38,299 bases of DNA from Gracilibacteraceae bacterium (GTDB lineage Bacteria; Bacillota; Desulfitobacteriia; Desulfitobacteriales; Syntrophobotulaceae). The notes beneath the pieces were generated by a model that had not been told where the DNA came from, searched no databases, and worked only from the letters and a program-made list of their open reading frames with translations. A program made the position numbers and the translations under genes. The stretch is from the NCBI GenBank assembly GCA_031270805.1, contig JAISWK010000144.1, positions 1-38,299 on the forward strand. The letters run 5' to 3'. This document shows positions 25,064 to 33,850 of this stretch, piece after piece (positions within the stretch are counted from its first letter, which is position 1; every line of letters begins with the position of its first letter).

Positions 25064-25759
25064 ATGGCCGAAGAAAAAAGATGCCTGGCGGAAAAAGTGA
25101 TTGTCGCTCTTGATTTTGACCAGCCGGAAGCCGCGCTCCAAACAGCCGAGCGTCTGCGGGGCTCCGGTTGTCAGTTGAAAGTGGGGCTGGAACTGTACGC
25201 CCGGGCCGGTCTTTCCATTGTCGCCCGCCTGGCGGAACAGGGTTTTCCCGTTTTCCTTGATCTGAAGCTGCACGATATTCCGACCACCGTGGAAAAAACA
25301 TTGCGCTGTTTGCTCGCTTCGGAAGCGACGCTGTTCGACGTTCACTGCCTGGGCGGCCTGGAGATGATGACCCGCGCGGCGGATCTGTGCCATGCGGCCG
25401 GGAAAAAACTGCTCGGCGTCACGGTACTCACCAGCATGAACGGGCAAACTCTGCGCGACATCGGCTGCGGCGACGGCGTGGCGGAACAGGTGCTGCGCCT
25501 GGCCTCTCTGGCCCGGCGGGCGGGTTTGGACGGAGTGGTCGCTTCCCCTTGGGAGGCCGCCGCTTTGCGGGCGGAATGTGGTGAAAATTTTCTCATCGTG
25601 ACGCCCGGGATTCGCCCGGCCGGCGACGCGGTCCACGACCAGGCCCGGACGGCGACACCGGCGGCAGCGCTGCGCGCCGGCAGTTCCCTCCTGGTAGTAG
25701 GCCGCCCCGTTACCCGGGCCCCGGATCCGCGCGCGGCGTTGGAACATCTGTGGGATTAA
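25064..25759 (+). CDS. pyrF: Orotidine 5'-phosphate decarboxylase
   Basis: PyrF decarboxylates OMP to UMP, the last step of de novo pyrimidine synthesis. The 231-residue TIM-barrel protein has VIVALDFD near its start and the catalytic motif DLKLHDIPTT (66-75) with Lys68 and Asp71. TVLTSM, VASPWEA, VTPGIRPAG and LVVGRPVTRA follow as in group I enzymes. The frame is open from 24887, but the ATG at 25064 follows GGGAGG and gives the normal length. It has its own promoter and no other pyr gene is nearby. Confidence 0.96.
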   Translation: MAEEKRCLAEKVIVALDFDQPEAALQTAERLRGSGCQLKVGLELYARAGLSIVARLAEQGFPVFLDLKLHDIPTTVEKTLRCLLASEATLFDVHCLGGLEMMTRAADLCHAAGKKLLGVTVLTSMNGQTLRDIGCGDGVAEQVLRLASLARRAGLDGVVASPWEAAALRAECGENFLIVTPGIRPAGDAVHDQARTATPAAALRAGSSLLVVGRPVTRAPDPRAALEHLWD

Positions 25760-25787
25760 TTTAAGTAATCGGGGTATAAAGGCAATT

Positions 25788-26660
25788 ATGACAAAAATAG
25801 ACAGTTTATTCACAGCCGGGCGACCGCTTTTCTCGCTGGAAGTATTCCCGCCCAAAAAAGACGGCCCGGCGGATAAAATTTATACCGCCTTGCGGGAGCT
25901 GCAAGAACTCCGGCCGGACTTTATCAGCGTGACCTACGGGGCGGGCGGCAATCCGGCCGATACGTCGACCCTGGACATAGCTTCTTATATTCAAGCTGAG
26001 CTGGGCGTGCCCGCGGTCACGCACTTGACCTGCGTCAATAGCACGCGGGCCGATGTGAGTCAATACCTGGCCCAAATGCGGGAGCGCGGGATTTGCAATG
26101 TGCTGGCGCTGCGCGGCGACTTGAACCCGGAGCGGCAGCGGCAATGGGATTTCCAATACGCGGTCGATCTGATCCGTTTTGTGCGCGGGCAGGGGGATTT
26201 CCACCTGAGCGCGGCCTGTTACCCCGAAGGGCACACGGAAGCGGTCTCGCCGGCGGAAGATTTACTCCGGCTGCGGGAAAAAACCGAAGCGGGCGCCGGC
26301 CACCTGATTACGCAGCTGTTTTTCGACAATGAGATCTTTTATGATTTTGTCCGCCGGGCGCGGGCGATCGGGATCACGGCGCGGATTGAGGCCGGGGTGA
26401 TGCCGGTGACGAACGCCCGCCAGCTTCAGCGCTTTGTCTCTTTGTGCGGGGCGAGTTTGCCGCCGGCTCTGACCAAAACCATCAGCCGGCTGGAATACGA
26501 TCCGCCGGCTCTGCGCCGGGCCGGTATCGACTACGCCGCGGCCCAGATCACCGATTTGTTGGCCCGCGGCGTTGAAGGCATTCATCTCTACACCATGAAC
26601 GACGCGGCGGTGGCGCGGGAAATCGCCGCCCGCCTGCCCGGACTGACGCCGGCCCGGTGA
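25788..26660 (+). CDS. metF: Methylenetetrahydrofolate reductase
   Basis: MetF reduces 5,10-methylene-THF to 5-methyl-THF using FAD, supplying methionine synthase. The 290-residue TIM barrel begins FSLEVFPPKKDG, with Glu18 at the catalytic position. FISVTYGAGGN, VTHLTCVNSTRADV, NVLALRGDLNPE, HLITQLFFDNEIF and GIHLYTMN are all family segments. The ribosome binding site (GGGG) is modest. It overlaps the next gene by four bases, tying it to the methionine synthase activation protein. Confidence 0.95.
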   Translation: MTKIDSLFTAGRPLFSLEVFPPKKDGPADKIYTALRELQELRPDFISVTYGAGGNPADTSTLDIASYIQAELGVPAVTHLTCVNSTRADVSQYLAQMRERGICNVLALRGDLNPERQRQWDFQYAVDLIRFVRGQGDFHLSAACYPEGHTEAVSPAEDLLRLREKTEAGAGHLITQLFFDNEIFYDFVRRARAIGITARIEAGVMPVTNARQLQRFVSLCGASLPPALTKTISRLEYDPPALRRAGIDYAAAQITDLLARGVEGIHLYTMNDAAVAREIAARLPGLTPAR

Positions 26661-27355
26661 GCAGCGGCGGAAAAACCTGGCGGATTGACCTGGCGGAAGC
26701 CGCGCGCTATCTCGGTTACCCGGAAGCGCCCGACCCGGATATGGGGGAGAGGCTGCAAAGCGCCGCCGAGCGCGTGTCGCAGGCCGCCCGCCCGCGCTAT
26801 GTTTACGCCGCCTGGCCCCTGCGGCCCGGCGCCGCGGGCTGTGAGCTGGAGGACGCGCTTTTTTTGCCGGGGGCGAGTATTGCCCGCCATCTGAGCGGCT
26901 GCGCCGAGGGTATTTTGCTGGCGGCGACGCTGGGAGCCGGCGTGGACTCCCTGATCCGGCGGGCGGCCCCGGTCGACCTCCTGGACAGCGTTATGGCCGA
27001 CGCCTGCGCCGCCGCTCTGACGGAACAGGTTATGGACGCGGCGGAGGAAGAAATCCACCGGGAGCGGGCCGGCGGGGCGCCCGTTTATTTTACCTCCCGC
27101 TTCAGTCCCGGTTACGGCGACCTGCCGCTCCGGCTCCAGCCGGATATTCTCCGCCTGCTGGACGCCCCCCGCCGCATCGGTCTCAGCGTGACGGAATCGC
27201 TTATTCTGACGCCGCGCAAATCGGTGACGGCCGTGATCGGTCGGGCGGCGGCCGCTGTCCCCGCTCCGGGCCGCCTGGCCGGGGCGGCCTGCGCGGCAGC
27301 CGGCCGCTGTCCCCGTTGCGCCCGCCGGGGACGCTGCCCGTATAACGGCCGCTAA
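26657..27355 (+). CDS. Vitamin B12-dependent methionine synthase activation-domain protein
   Basis: The 232-residue protein matches the stand-alone form of the MetH activation domain, which binds S-adenosylmethionine to restore oxidised cobalamin. Key segments are ATLGAGVDSLIR, FSPGYGDLPLRLQPDI (the Arg-x-Ser-Pro-Gly-Tyr-type loop, here SRFSPGYGD) and SLILTPRKSVTAVIG. A short cysteine-rich tail, CPRCARRGRCPYNGR, ends it. The GTG start overlaps the metF stop as GTGA. The catalytic MetH subunit is not in the window. Pairing with metF fits cobalamin-dependent methionine synthesis. Confidence 0.87.
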   Translation: MSSGGKTWRIDLAEAARYLGYPEAPDPDMGERLQSAAERVSQAARPRYVYAAWPLRPGAAGCELEDALFLPGASIARHLSGCAEGILLAATLGAGVDSLIRRAAPVDLLDSVMADACAAALTEQVMDAAEEEIHRERAGGAPVYFTSRFSPGYGDLPLRLQPDILRLLDAPRRIGLSVTESLILTPRKSVTAVIGRAAAAVPAPGRLAGAACAAAGRCPRCARRGRCPYNGR

Positions 27356-27550
27356 CCCCTGTCAAGTCCTAAAACCTGCGCGACGGATTCTGGTCAGCAA
27401 AAACAGGCCGAACCCCGTCGCTTATCCTGAAAATACGCTGAAAAAACGGGCCAAATGCCCGGTCGCCTGAGACTTTTTTCCGAAAACCGCGCGACCAGGG
27501 CCGGAAAAAGGGCCGAATTACGGCGTTTGCGCCGCCCAAATCCTTCGCTG
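27356..27550. other. Gene-free hairpin-rich stretch upstream of the pilin promoter
   Basis: No coding frame was found. Several stems are present: GCGACGG 27380-27386 with CCGTCGC 27415-27421; CGGGC 27447-27451 with GCCCG 27457-27461, 12 bases before a six-T run; and CGGCG 27521-27525 with CGCCG 27530-27534 around a four-base loop. The second is a possible but non-canonical terminator for the metF unit. The rest of the gap is the pilin promoter region and leader. Confidence 0.4.
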
Positions 27551-27620
27551 AAAAAAACCTGAAAAAAATTTAAAAAAAATCGAAAAAGGGGGTTGACATG
27601 AGACAAGGATGTGCTATAAT
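27551..27620 (+). promoter_or_regulatory. Strong pilin promoter with four phased A-tracts
   Basis: TTGACA (27593-27598) and TATAAT (27615-27620) are both perfect, 16 bases apart, with TG at 27612-27613 as an extended -10. Immediately upstream lie A-tracts at 27551-27557, 27562-27568, 27572-27579 and 27583-27587, whose centres are 10-11 bases apart. That is the pattern of bent DNA or an UP element that raises RNA polymerase binding. It suits an abundant product such as a major pilin. Confidence 0.8.
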
Positions 27621-27626
27621 GGGTTC

Positions 27627-27755
27627 CAGTAAAACTTTACCGGGAAATGTGGTTTTATTCAGAAAACGGTTGCAGAGCGCGCGACCGGCCTGGACACCGG
27701 AAGGGCGCTTGTAATAAAAACAAAACGGTCTATATTAAAAGGAGGTAAAAAGAGT
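27627..27755 (+). promoter_or_regulatory. Structured 5' leader of the pilin mRNA
   Basis: The roughly 130-base leader contains a nested stem: AGCGC 27676-27680 with GCGCT 27705-27709 around CCGG 27685-27688 with CCGG 27697-27700. GTTTTATT at 27652-27659 can pair imperfectly with AATAAAAAC near 27713, closing the whole. A strong AAGGAGGT lies just before the ATG. It does not match the c-di-GMP-I consensus, and I could not fit it to c-di-GMP-II. A stability or regulatory role is inferred only. Confidence 0.4.
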
Positions 27756-28184
27756 ATGTTAAGGAAATTACACAAAGAAGAGAAAGGTTTCACCCTCGTC
27801 GAACTCATGATCGTCGTCGTCATCCTCGGCATCCTGGTAGCCATCGCCGTCCCGATCTTCAATAAGGTGACGGGCGACGCGGAGTACCGCGCCATGCAGG
27901 CCAACGCCCGGACTATTGAAGGCGTCCTTGTCCAGATTCAGGCGGCTACGGGCGTCCCCCTTACTCAGGTGACTATTGATGACACCGGTATTCTGACACT
28001 GGCAGGCACATTGAATTCCATCGCCGCCTCCATGAATGGTGATGCCTTGGACAATTCCTCAGGGGATGCTTACTATTTCAAAGCCTGGCCTCAGTATAAA
28101 GGCGCCGGGTTTAAAGTGGTTAATGGTATTGTTCAGGCGTCAGTTAGCGGAACCTATACGGATGTGACAAGTATAAGCCCTTGA
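27756..28184 (+). CDS. pilA: Type IV major pilin (prepilin)
   Basis: The 142-residue prepilin has an 11-residue basic leader ending in Lys-Gly, cleavage before Phe (FTLVELMIVVVILGILVAIA), and Glu at mature position 5. The hydrophobic alpha1 helix continues to about residue 35. The C-terminal region is a small beta domain rich in Thr, Ser, Gly and Ala with no cysteines, so no disulfide D-loop. AAGGAGGT sits nine bases before the ATG. Strong promoter and single-gene placement suggest it is the major subunit. It would be processed by PilD (29362-30165). Confidence 0.93.
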   Translation: MLRKLHKEEKGFTLVELMIVVVILGILVAIAVPIFNKVTGDAEYRAMQANARTIEGVLVQIQAATGVPLTQVTIDDTGILTLAGTLNSIAASMNGDALDNSSGDAYYFKAWPQYKGAGFKVVNGIVQASVSGTYTDVTSISP

Positions 28185-28225
28185 TTGTTGCCGGTTGGTA
28201 AAGTCAAATTCAGACAAGTAATTTG

Positions 28226-28265
28226 GAACGCGGGGTCCAGCCCGCGTTCTGTTTCCTTGTTTTTA
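28226..28265 (+). terminator. Terminator after the pilin gene
   Basis: GAACGCGGG at 28226-28234 pairs with CCCGCGTTC at 28241-28249 around a six-base loop. A T-rich tail (TGTTTCCTTGTTTTT) follows. It lies about 40 bases after the pilin stop and just before the second pilT, so partial readthrough is possible. Confidence 0.65.
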
Positions 28266-28285
28266 GAACAGGTGTAAGGAAATAA

Positions 28286-29356
28286 ATGGAAAGTATCCAG
28301 GCTACATTACTGGAAGCGCTGGCGCTGAACGCTTCCGATTTGCATCTTGTGCCGGGCATGCCGCCCGTTTTGCGTGTCAGCGGTCTGCTCCAACCGATGA
28401 AAGGCGCGCCGCCCCTGACGGCGGCGGACACGGCGGTGGTGGCCCGCGAGCTGCTGAACCGCCATCAGTGGGAACAATTGGAACTCAAAGGGGAAATGGA
28501 CGCCTCCGTCTCTTCGGTGGGGCATTTTCGCTGTCGCCTCAATGTGTTTCGCCAGCGCAACTCCTACAGCCTCTCCTTCCGGCTGCTGGATCAGAATATC
28601 AAATCCTTTGACTCCCTCGGTCTGCCCGAGATCATCAAAGAAATGTGCGTCATGGCCCGCGGGCTTATTCTGATCACCGGTCCGACGGGGACGGGCAAGA
28701 CCACGACCATCGCCTCCATGCTCCATTACATGAACCAGGTGCGCAACAGCCATATCGTGACATTGGAAGATCCCATTGAGTATACATACCAGCATGGGAA
28801 CTGCCTGATCAACCAGCGGGAGATCACGCAGGACACGGAGACTTACGCCTCGGGTCTGCGGGCCGCCCTGCGCCAGGACCCGGATGTAATCATGGTCGGG
28901 GAAATGCGCGACCTGGACAGCATCTCCATCGCCCTGACGGCGGCGGAGACGGGCCATCTCGTCCTTTCCACCCTCCACACCATCGGCGCGGCCAAGAGCA
29001 TCGACCGCATTATCGACGTGTTTCCCTACCAGCAGCAGCAGCAGGTGCGGATCCAACTGTCCATGGTGCTGCAGGGCATTGTTTCCCAGCAGCTGATTCC
29101 GGGCCGGGAGCCGGGCGCCCGCCACCTGGCCTCGGAGGTGCTGGTCGCCAATAACGCCGTGCGCAACCTGATCCGCAATAACAAAATTCACCAGGTTATT
29201 CAGGTGATTGAGACGAGCCGGGACTTGAAGATGCACACGATGGACTCCAGCATCGCCGCCCTGTACCAGGCGGGCAAGATCAGTTACGAGGACGCCCTGA
29301 TCTATTGCGTCGATCCGGACAGTCTGCAAAAACTGTTCGCCGGCAAGGCCTATTGA
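28286..29356 (+). CDS. Type IV pilus retraction ATPase, second copy (PilT/PilU-like)
   Basis: The 356-residue protein has Walker A GPTGTGKTT (132-140), the Asp box TLEDPIEY, Walker B DVIMVGEMRD, the His box GHLVLSTLHT and AVRNLIRNNKIHQVIQVIE near the C-terminus. It differs from the PilT at 11863 throughout, so it is not a recent duplicate. It lies between the pilin and the prepilin peptidase. It could be the main retraction motor or an accessory PilU-like one; sequence alone does not settle this. The ATG at 28286 is preceded by GTGTAAGGAAATAA, a modest site. Confidence 0.9.
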   Translation: MESIQATLLEALALNASDLHLVPGMPPVLRVSGLLQPMKGAPPLTAADTAVVARELLNRHQWEQLELKGEMDASVSSVGHFRCRLNVFRQRNSYSLSFRLLDQNIKSFDSLGLPEIIKEMCVMARGLILITGPTGTGKTTTIASMLHYMNQVRNSHIVTLEDPIEYTYQHGNCLINQREITQDTETYASGLRAALRQDPDVIMVGEMRDLDSISIALTAAETGHLVLSTLHTIGAAKSIDRIIDVFPYQQQQQVRIQLSMVLQGIVSQQLIPGREPGARHLASEVLVANNAVRNLIRNNKIHQVIQVIETSRDLKMHTMDSSIAALYQAGKISYEDALIYCVDPDSLQKLFAGKAY

Positions 29357-29361
29357 GCGGC

Positions 29362-30165
29362 ATGTCTGTTTTGCCTGTTTTTATCGGCGCGGTCGTTTTC
29401 TGTTTCGGTCTCTGCGTCGGCAGCTTCCTCAATGTGGTCGTCTACCGTCTGCCGCTCGGTCTGCCCGTCCATAGGGGCTTCTCCCTGTGTCCGGCCTGCG
29501 GGCGCCGTCTGCGCGGGCCGGACCTTGTCCCGGTTTTCAGCTGGCTCTTTCTGCGCGGGCGCTGCCGTTACTGCGGCGCGGGGATTTCGCCCCGCTACCC
29601 GGCGGTGGAGTTGCTGACGGCTTTTTTATGGCTGGCGGTCTGGCTGGCCCGGGCCGGCGCCCTGCTGCCCCCGGCGGGTTCCTTCCCGCCGGGAGAGGTC
29701 TTGCGCGCCGCGGCCATGCTCGTCCTCGTTTCCGCTTTGGTGGCGGTGATTTTTATCGACGCCCGCCATATGATCATCCCCAACTCGCTCGTGCTGGTGA
29801 TTTTGGCCGCCGGTCTCCTGCTCTGTTTTACGCCGGCCCCGCCGACCCTGGCGGAACGGCTGATCGGTTTGGTCTGCGTCAGCGGGCCGCTCTTCCTGCT
29901 GGCGGTGCTTTCCGGCGGACGGGCCATGGGGATGGGCGATATCAAGCTCATGGCCGCCGCCGGGCTCTGTCTCGGCTGGCCCGGTACGGTCGCCGCCTTT
30001 TTTATCGGGGCCTTCCTGGGCAGCGTCGTTTCCGTGGCGGCGGCGGCGGGAAAAAGCCGGAAATTGGGCGGCCGCATCCCCTTCGGCCCCTACCTGGCCG
30101 GCGGCATCATTATTTGCCTGTTTTACGGCCGGATCCTGATTGATCTGTATTTGAGTTTGTTTTGA
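29362..30165 (+). CDS. pilD: Prepilin peptidase / N-methyltransferase
   Basis: PilD cleaves the prepilin leader and methylates the new N-terminal residue in the membrane. The 267-residue protein has GSFLNVVVYRLP in the first helix and the methylase-domain zinc cysteines Cys43, Cys46, Cys68 and Cys71 (CPACGR and CRYCGA). The aspartic protease residues are Asp133 (FIDARHMIIPN) and Asp193 (GMGDIKLMA). About eight membrane segments are visible. A TTG at 29353 overlapping the previous stop is an alternative start. Both catalytic domains are intact. Confidence 0.94.
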   Translation: MSVLPVFIGAVVFCFGLCVGSFLNVVVYRLPLGLPVHRGFSLCPACGRRLRGPDLVPVFSWLFLRGRCRYCGAGISPRYPAVELLTAFLWLAVWLARAGALLPPAGSFPPGEVLRAAAMLVLVSALVAVIFIDARHMIIPNSLVLVILAAGLLLCFTPAPPTLAERLIGLVCVSGPLFLLAVLSGGRAMGMGDIKLMAAAGLCLGWPGTVAAFFIGAFLGSVVSVAAAAGKSRKLGGRIPFGPYLAGGIIICLFYGRILIDLYLSLF

Positions 30166-30186
30166 AGGAAAGGAAGACGCTGGAAG

Positions 30187-32943
30187 ATGGAAGAAGCAGC
30201 GCCGGGGAATAAAACGGCTTGGGGGACATGGGGAGAATACGGCGGCGCTTTCTGTCTACCGGCGCTGATTCTTTTCCTCGTCTACATCGTTTTCGGAATT
30301 TACCCCTTCGGGGGAAGAACGCTGTTGCTAACCGACATGTTTTCTTATTATGTCAATTATTACCACCATTTCCGGGAGGCGGTGTTAGGCGACCAAAATT
30401 TATTCTATTCCTTCGCCCAAACCCTCGGCGGGGAGTCCATGGGGCTGCTGTTCGGCAACCTGGCCAGCCCGTTGAACGTCGTCTTCCTCCTTTTTCCCGC
30501 CGCCATGATCACGGAGGCGATCTTCACGCTGACCTTGCTGAAGGTCGGCTTCTGCGGGCTGACCATGGCCGTCTACCTGAAAAAATCCCCCGGCACCGGG
30601 CGGGAAACAACGCTAATCTTCGCTTCCCTCTACGCCCTGATGGGTTATGTCGTCGCTTACGGTTTCAACCTCATGTGGTTGGACGTCTTGATCCTGCTGC
30701 CTCTTGTCGTCCTGGGCACGGAGCGCCTTATCCGCGGCCGGGGCTGGCAACTCTTTGTCCTCGCCCTCGCGCTCACCATTGTCGTTAATTACTACCTCGC
30801 TTACATGGTGGCGATCTTCACCTTTCTCTATTATTTGTACTACGCTCTTTCTTTCGGCCCTGACCGCAATCTCACGGCCTTCGTCGTCCGGTTTGCCCGT
30901 TTCCTGGCCTGGGCGGCTCTGGCCGCTCTCTGCGCCGCCGGCGCCATTCTGCCGGCCCTGTATTCGCTCAGTCTGGGCAAGCTGAATTTTGGGGCGACGG
31001 CTGTGGAGTCGACCCAATTATTCTTTGACACGCGGTTTTCCGCCTTGGATTTTATTCCCCAGTTACTGCCTACTGTGTATACTACCGTCCGGTCGGCCGG
31101 CTTGCCTGTAGTCTACTGCGGTCTGCTCCCGCTCCTCTTGCTGCCGCTCTATTTTTTGCATGATCGCTTTCCCCTCCGGGAAAGGATCGCTGCGGCCGGG
31201 GTATTGCTGGCCCTCTTTTTTTCCATGCAGATTGATTTTCTTAATACTATCTGGCATGGGCTGAGCCAGCCGGCCTGGTTTTCCTACCGCTATTCCTTTG
31301 GTTTTTCTTTTTTTGCCCTCGGCCTCAGCGCGCGAACCTTGGGAGCATGGCCGCTTATGCCGCGCCGCCGCCTGCTGGCCGTCCTCGTTTTTTGGCTGGC
31401 CGTGTTCGTCCTCCTGGACAAATTCGATTATGCCTATATTAACAACACGGATACATTCACCTGGTGCGTAATATTCTTTCTGGCTTACGTGTTTATTTTA
31501 ACGGCGCCGGCCCGCCCCGCTCCGCGCCGTTTCCTTCCGGCCCTGCTTTGCGCCGCCGTCGCCCTGGAACTGTTTGTCAACGGCTTGAGTATCACCAGGG
31601 CCCTGGATGAAGAGTTTACTTATGTCGACAGGTCTCAGTATTACTCCGTATTGGCTGAATTACAGGCGGTCACAACAGAAATAAAGGAGCGGGACCGTGA
31701 CCTGTACCGGACGGAAATTAAATATTTTCAAGGGAATTTGTTTCAATTGCCCTTGGGCACCTACAGCTTATCCGGCCATATCTACAGCGCTGCGGCCAAT
31801 ACCTTGCTGCGCAGCCTGGGGTTCTCCGGTTACCGTTATGCGGCCCGGTATAACGGGCAGACGCCGCTGTCCGACGCTTTGCTCGGCTTGAAATATATTG
31901 TGCGGAGAAACGACGAAAGCAGTGAGGTTGATGTTTTAGCTCTGGCGGGAACATCTGCGAAAAATGAATATCAGTATGAACAATTATTCAGCCAGGGTGA
32001 ATATACGGTGTACGAAAACCCCTACGCCCTGCCGCTGGCTTTTCCTGCCGCCGAACCGATTCTCACCCTGCCGCTGCGCCGGGACGCCCCTTTTATTTTT
32101 CAGAATGAGGTACTCGGCGCGCTGCTGGGGAAGAGCGCGGAGTATTTTACCCCGGCGGTCGCGGCTGAACCGGTATACACGGCTGTGACCCAGGGTTTTG
32201 ACGATGCGAAGGGGCACAAGCATTTTCTCGTCACGGGGGAGGAACCCCCAAGTATCAGTTATACCCTGACGGGGCGGGGCGACGATCGTATGTATATGTA
32301 TATTCCCTCCGACTATGTCAATTTACTCTCTGTCTATGTGGAGGGAGAGTTCTACGCTTATTACATGGAGTCTCTTGTCGTGCCGATAAATTCTTACCAG
32401 CATGTGCGCATCCTTGACATGGGAGCGCATCCGGCCGGGGAAGAATTTACGGTGGAGCTGCGCCTGACCGCCGCGGATTTTGGCTTACAGGAATTGGCCC
32501 AGGCCGGCCTCTATATGAAAGACCCGCAGTTTTACAGCTTCGACCTGGCCAAGTTCGCAGCCGATATTACCCTGCTGGGGCAGGATGTTACAGTCCGCAA
32601 GGAGAGGGACACGCGGCTGATCATCAATACGACGGCGAGGGAAGACCAGGTTCTTTTTACCACCATCCCCTATGAACCGGGCTGGCTGGCCTATGTGGAC
32701 GATGTGCGGACGGAAACGGTCAAGGTGGTGGACTCCCTCCTGGCCGTGCCGCTCACGCCGGGGGAGCATGAAGTGCGGTTGGAATTCCGCCCCTGGCAGC
32801 TTCCGGTCGGGCTGGCCCTCTCCGCCGGCGGGGTCGCCCTCTTTATCGGCCTGAGCCTGGCCGGCGTGCGCCGGGCGCGGCGGGCTAAACAAGCGGCCCC
32901 CGCCGGCAGCGGGGAACCGGCGGCCGAGGCGGAGGGCGCCTGA
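30187..32943 (+). CDS. YfhO-family polytopic membrane protein (GT-C type glycosyltransferase-like)
   Basis: The 918-residue protein starts with a polytopic region of about twelve segments (residues ~20-440). It carries the early loop YYVNYYHHFREAVLGDQNLFY, typical of YfhO proteins. A large outer domain (about 450-870) and a final membrane segment near 880-900 follow, then an Ala/Gly/Glu tail. In Bacillota, YfhO proteins glycosylate lipoteichoic acid or related polymers using a lipid-linked sugar. It lies 21 bases after pilD and is followed one base later by a methyltransferase and then wecE. Pilin or wall-polymer glycosylation is inferred. Confidence 0.85.
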   Translation: MEEAAPGNKTAWGTWGEYGGAFCLPALILFLVYIVFGIYPFGGRTLLLTDMFSYYVNYYHHFREAVLGDQNLFYSFAQTLGGESMGLLFGNLASPLNVVFLLFPAAMITEAIFTLTLLKVGFCGLTMAVYLKKSPGTGRETTLIFASLYALMGYVVAYGFNLMWLDVLILLPLVVLGTERLIRGRGWQLFVLALALTIVVNYYLAYMVAIFTFLYYLYYALSFGPDRNLTAFVVRFARFLAWAALAALCAAGAILPALYSLSLGKLNFGATAVESTQLFFDTRFSALDFIPQLLPTVYTTVRSAGLPVVYCGLLPLLLLPLYFLHDRFPLRERIAAAGVLLALFFSMQIDFLNTIWHGLSQPAWFSYRYSFGFSFFALGLSARTLGAWPLMPRRRLLAVLVFWLAVFVLLDKFDYAYINNTDTFTWCVIFFLAYVFILTAPARPAPRRFLPALLCAAVALELFVNGLSITRALDEEFTYVDRSQYYSVLAELQAVTTEIKERDRDLYRTEIKYFQGNLFQLPLGTYSLSGHIYSAAANTLLRSLGFSGYRYAARYNGQTPLSDALLGLKYIVRRNDESSEVDVLALAGTSAKNEYQYEQLFSQGEYTVYENPYALPLAFPAAEPILTLPLRRDAPFIFQNEVLGALLGKSAEYFTPAVAAEPVYTAVTQGFDDAKGHKHFLVTGEEPPSISYTLTGRGDDRMYMYIPSDYVNLLSVYVEGEFYAYYMESLVVPINSYQHVRILDMGAHPAGEEFTVELRLTAADFGLQELAQAGLYMKDPQFYSFDLAKFAADITLLGQDVTVRKERDTRLIINTTAREDQVLFTTIPYEPGWLAYVDDVRTETVKVVDSLLAVPLTPGEHEVRLEFRPWQLPVGLALSAGGVALFIGLSLAGVRRARRAKQAAPAGSGEPAAEAEGA

Positions 32944-32944
32944 A

Positions 32945-33793
32945 TTGGAGGCCTGGCTGGAGCATATGGTTTACGCGGATAAATTTCGCGGCCGGGACGG
33001 TCTGTATATTGACGCCGCCGCGGGAGAAGCGGAAACCGTCTTCGCCAGGGACGCCCATGCTGATCTTTTCCGAGTGGAGGACGGGAGTTTTTGGTTCCGG
33101 CACAGAAACAGGGTGATCAGGGCCTGTATCGACAGATGTCCGCCGGAAAACGGCGCGATCATCGAAGTGGGCGGCGGCAACGGCTGCGTAACCGCTTATT
33201 TAGAAAAATATGGATATAAAATGGCGATGTTTGAGCCGGGCCTGACCGGAGCGGTCAACGCGAAAAAACGCGGGGTCGGCCATGTGTTCCGCGCCTACTT
33301 TAACCGGGAAACCGTCCGCGAGAACTCCGTCCCCGCCATCGGTTTGTTTGACGTGTTGGAGCATATTGAAGACGACCGGGCTTTTCTGCTGGAAATCCGC
33401 TCTTTATTGCGGGACGGCGGTCTCATTTATCTGACCGTGCCGGCCTTTCAGGCCCTGTGGTCACAGGCGGACGAAGCCGGCCACTTCCGCCGCTACAGGC
33501 GAAAACCGCTGTTGGCCCTGTTGCAATCCTGCGGCTGCGCCGTTAGATACGCTTCTTATTTTTTCTGGTTTCTGCCCCTGCCGGTTTTCCTTTTGCGCTC
33601 GCTGCCATACCGGTTAGGCAAACGGGGCGCCGCCTCTCCGCGCCAAAACAGGCTGAATAAAAAAGAGTTCATTATGCCCGGTTGGACGGACAAAATGATC
33701 GACCTGCTGCTGGCGCCGGAACTGCAGCGGATCGAAAACGGCAAAACCATGCCGGGCGGCGGCAGTATATTTATAACCGCGCAGAAAAAATAA
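32945..33793 (+). CDS. Class I SAM-dependent methyltransferase
   Basis: The 282-residue protein has motif I IIEVGGGNGCV (72-82), an acidic end to strand 2 (MAMFEPG), LFDVLEHIEDDRAFLLEI and GGLIYLTVPAFQALWSQADEAGHFRRY split over residues about 158-185. The DVLEHIEDD and FRRYRR segments are typical of Methyltransf_11/12 enzymes in polysaccharide clusters. The start is TTG at 32945, two bases after the YfhO stop, with GGAGGG upstream. The substrate is unknown; a sugar or lipid-linked intermediate is plausible from the neighbours. Confidence 0.83.
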   Translation: MEAWLEHMVYADKFRGRDGLYIDAAAGEAETVFARDAHADLFRVEDGSFWFRHRNRVIRACIDRCPPENGAIIEVGGGNGCVTAYLEKYGYKMAMFEPGLTGAVNAKKRGVGHVFRAYFNRETVRENSVPAIGLFDVLEHIEDDRAFLLEIRSLLRDGGLIYLTVPAFQALWSQADEAGHFRRYRRKPLLALLQSCGCAVRYASYFFWFLPLPVFLLRSLPYRLGKRGAASPRQNRLNKKEFIMPGWTDKMIDLLLAPELQRIENGKTMPGGGSIFITAQKK

Positions 33794-33850
33794 ATTTAAC
33801 GGGGGATGCGGGCGCGGATCGCGTTCCTGGAAGGCCGGAGGGGGGAAAAC

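Noticed and set aside
27627-27755. A c-di-GMP class I riboswitch upstream of pilin
   Set aside because: The class I core (GGGCAAACC-type start, GACGCAAAGCC and the tetraloop receptor) is not present.
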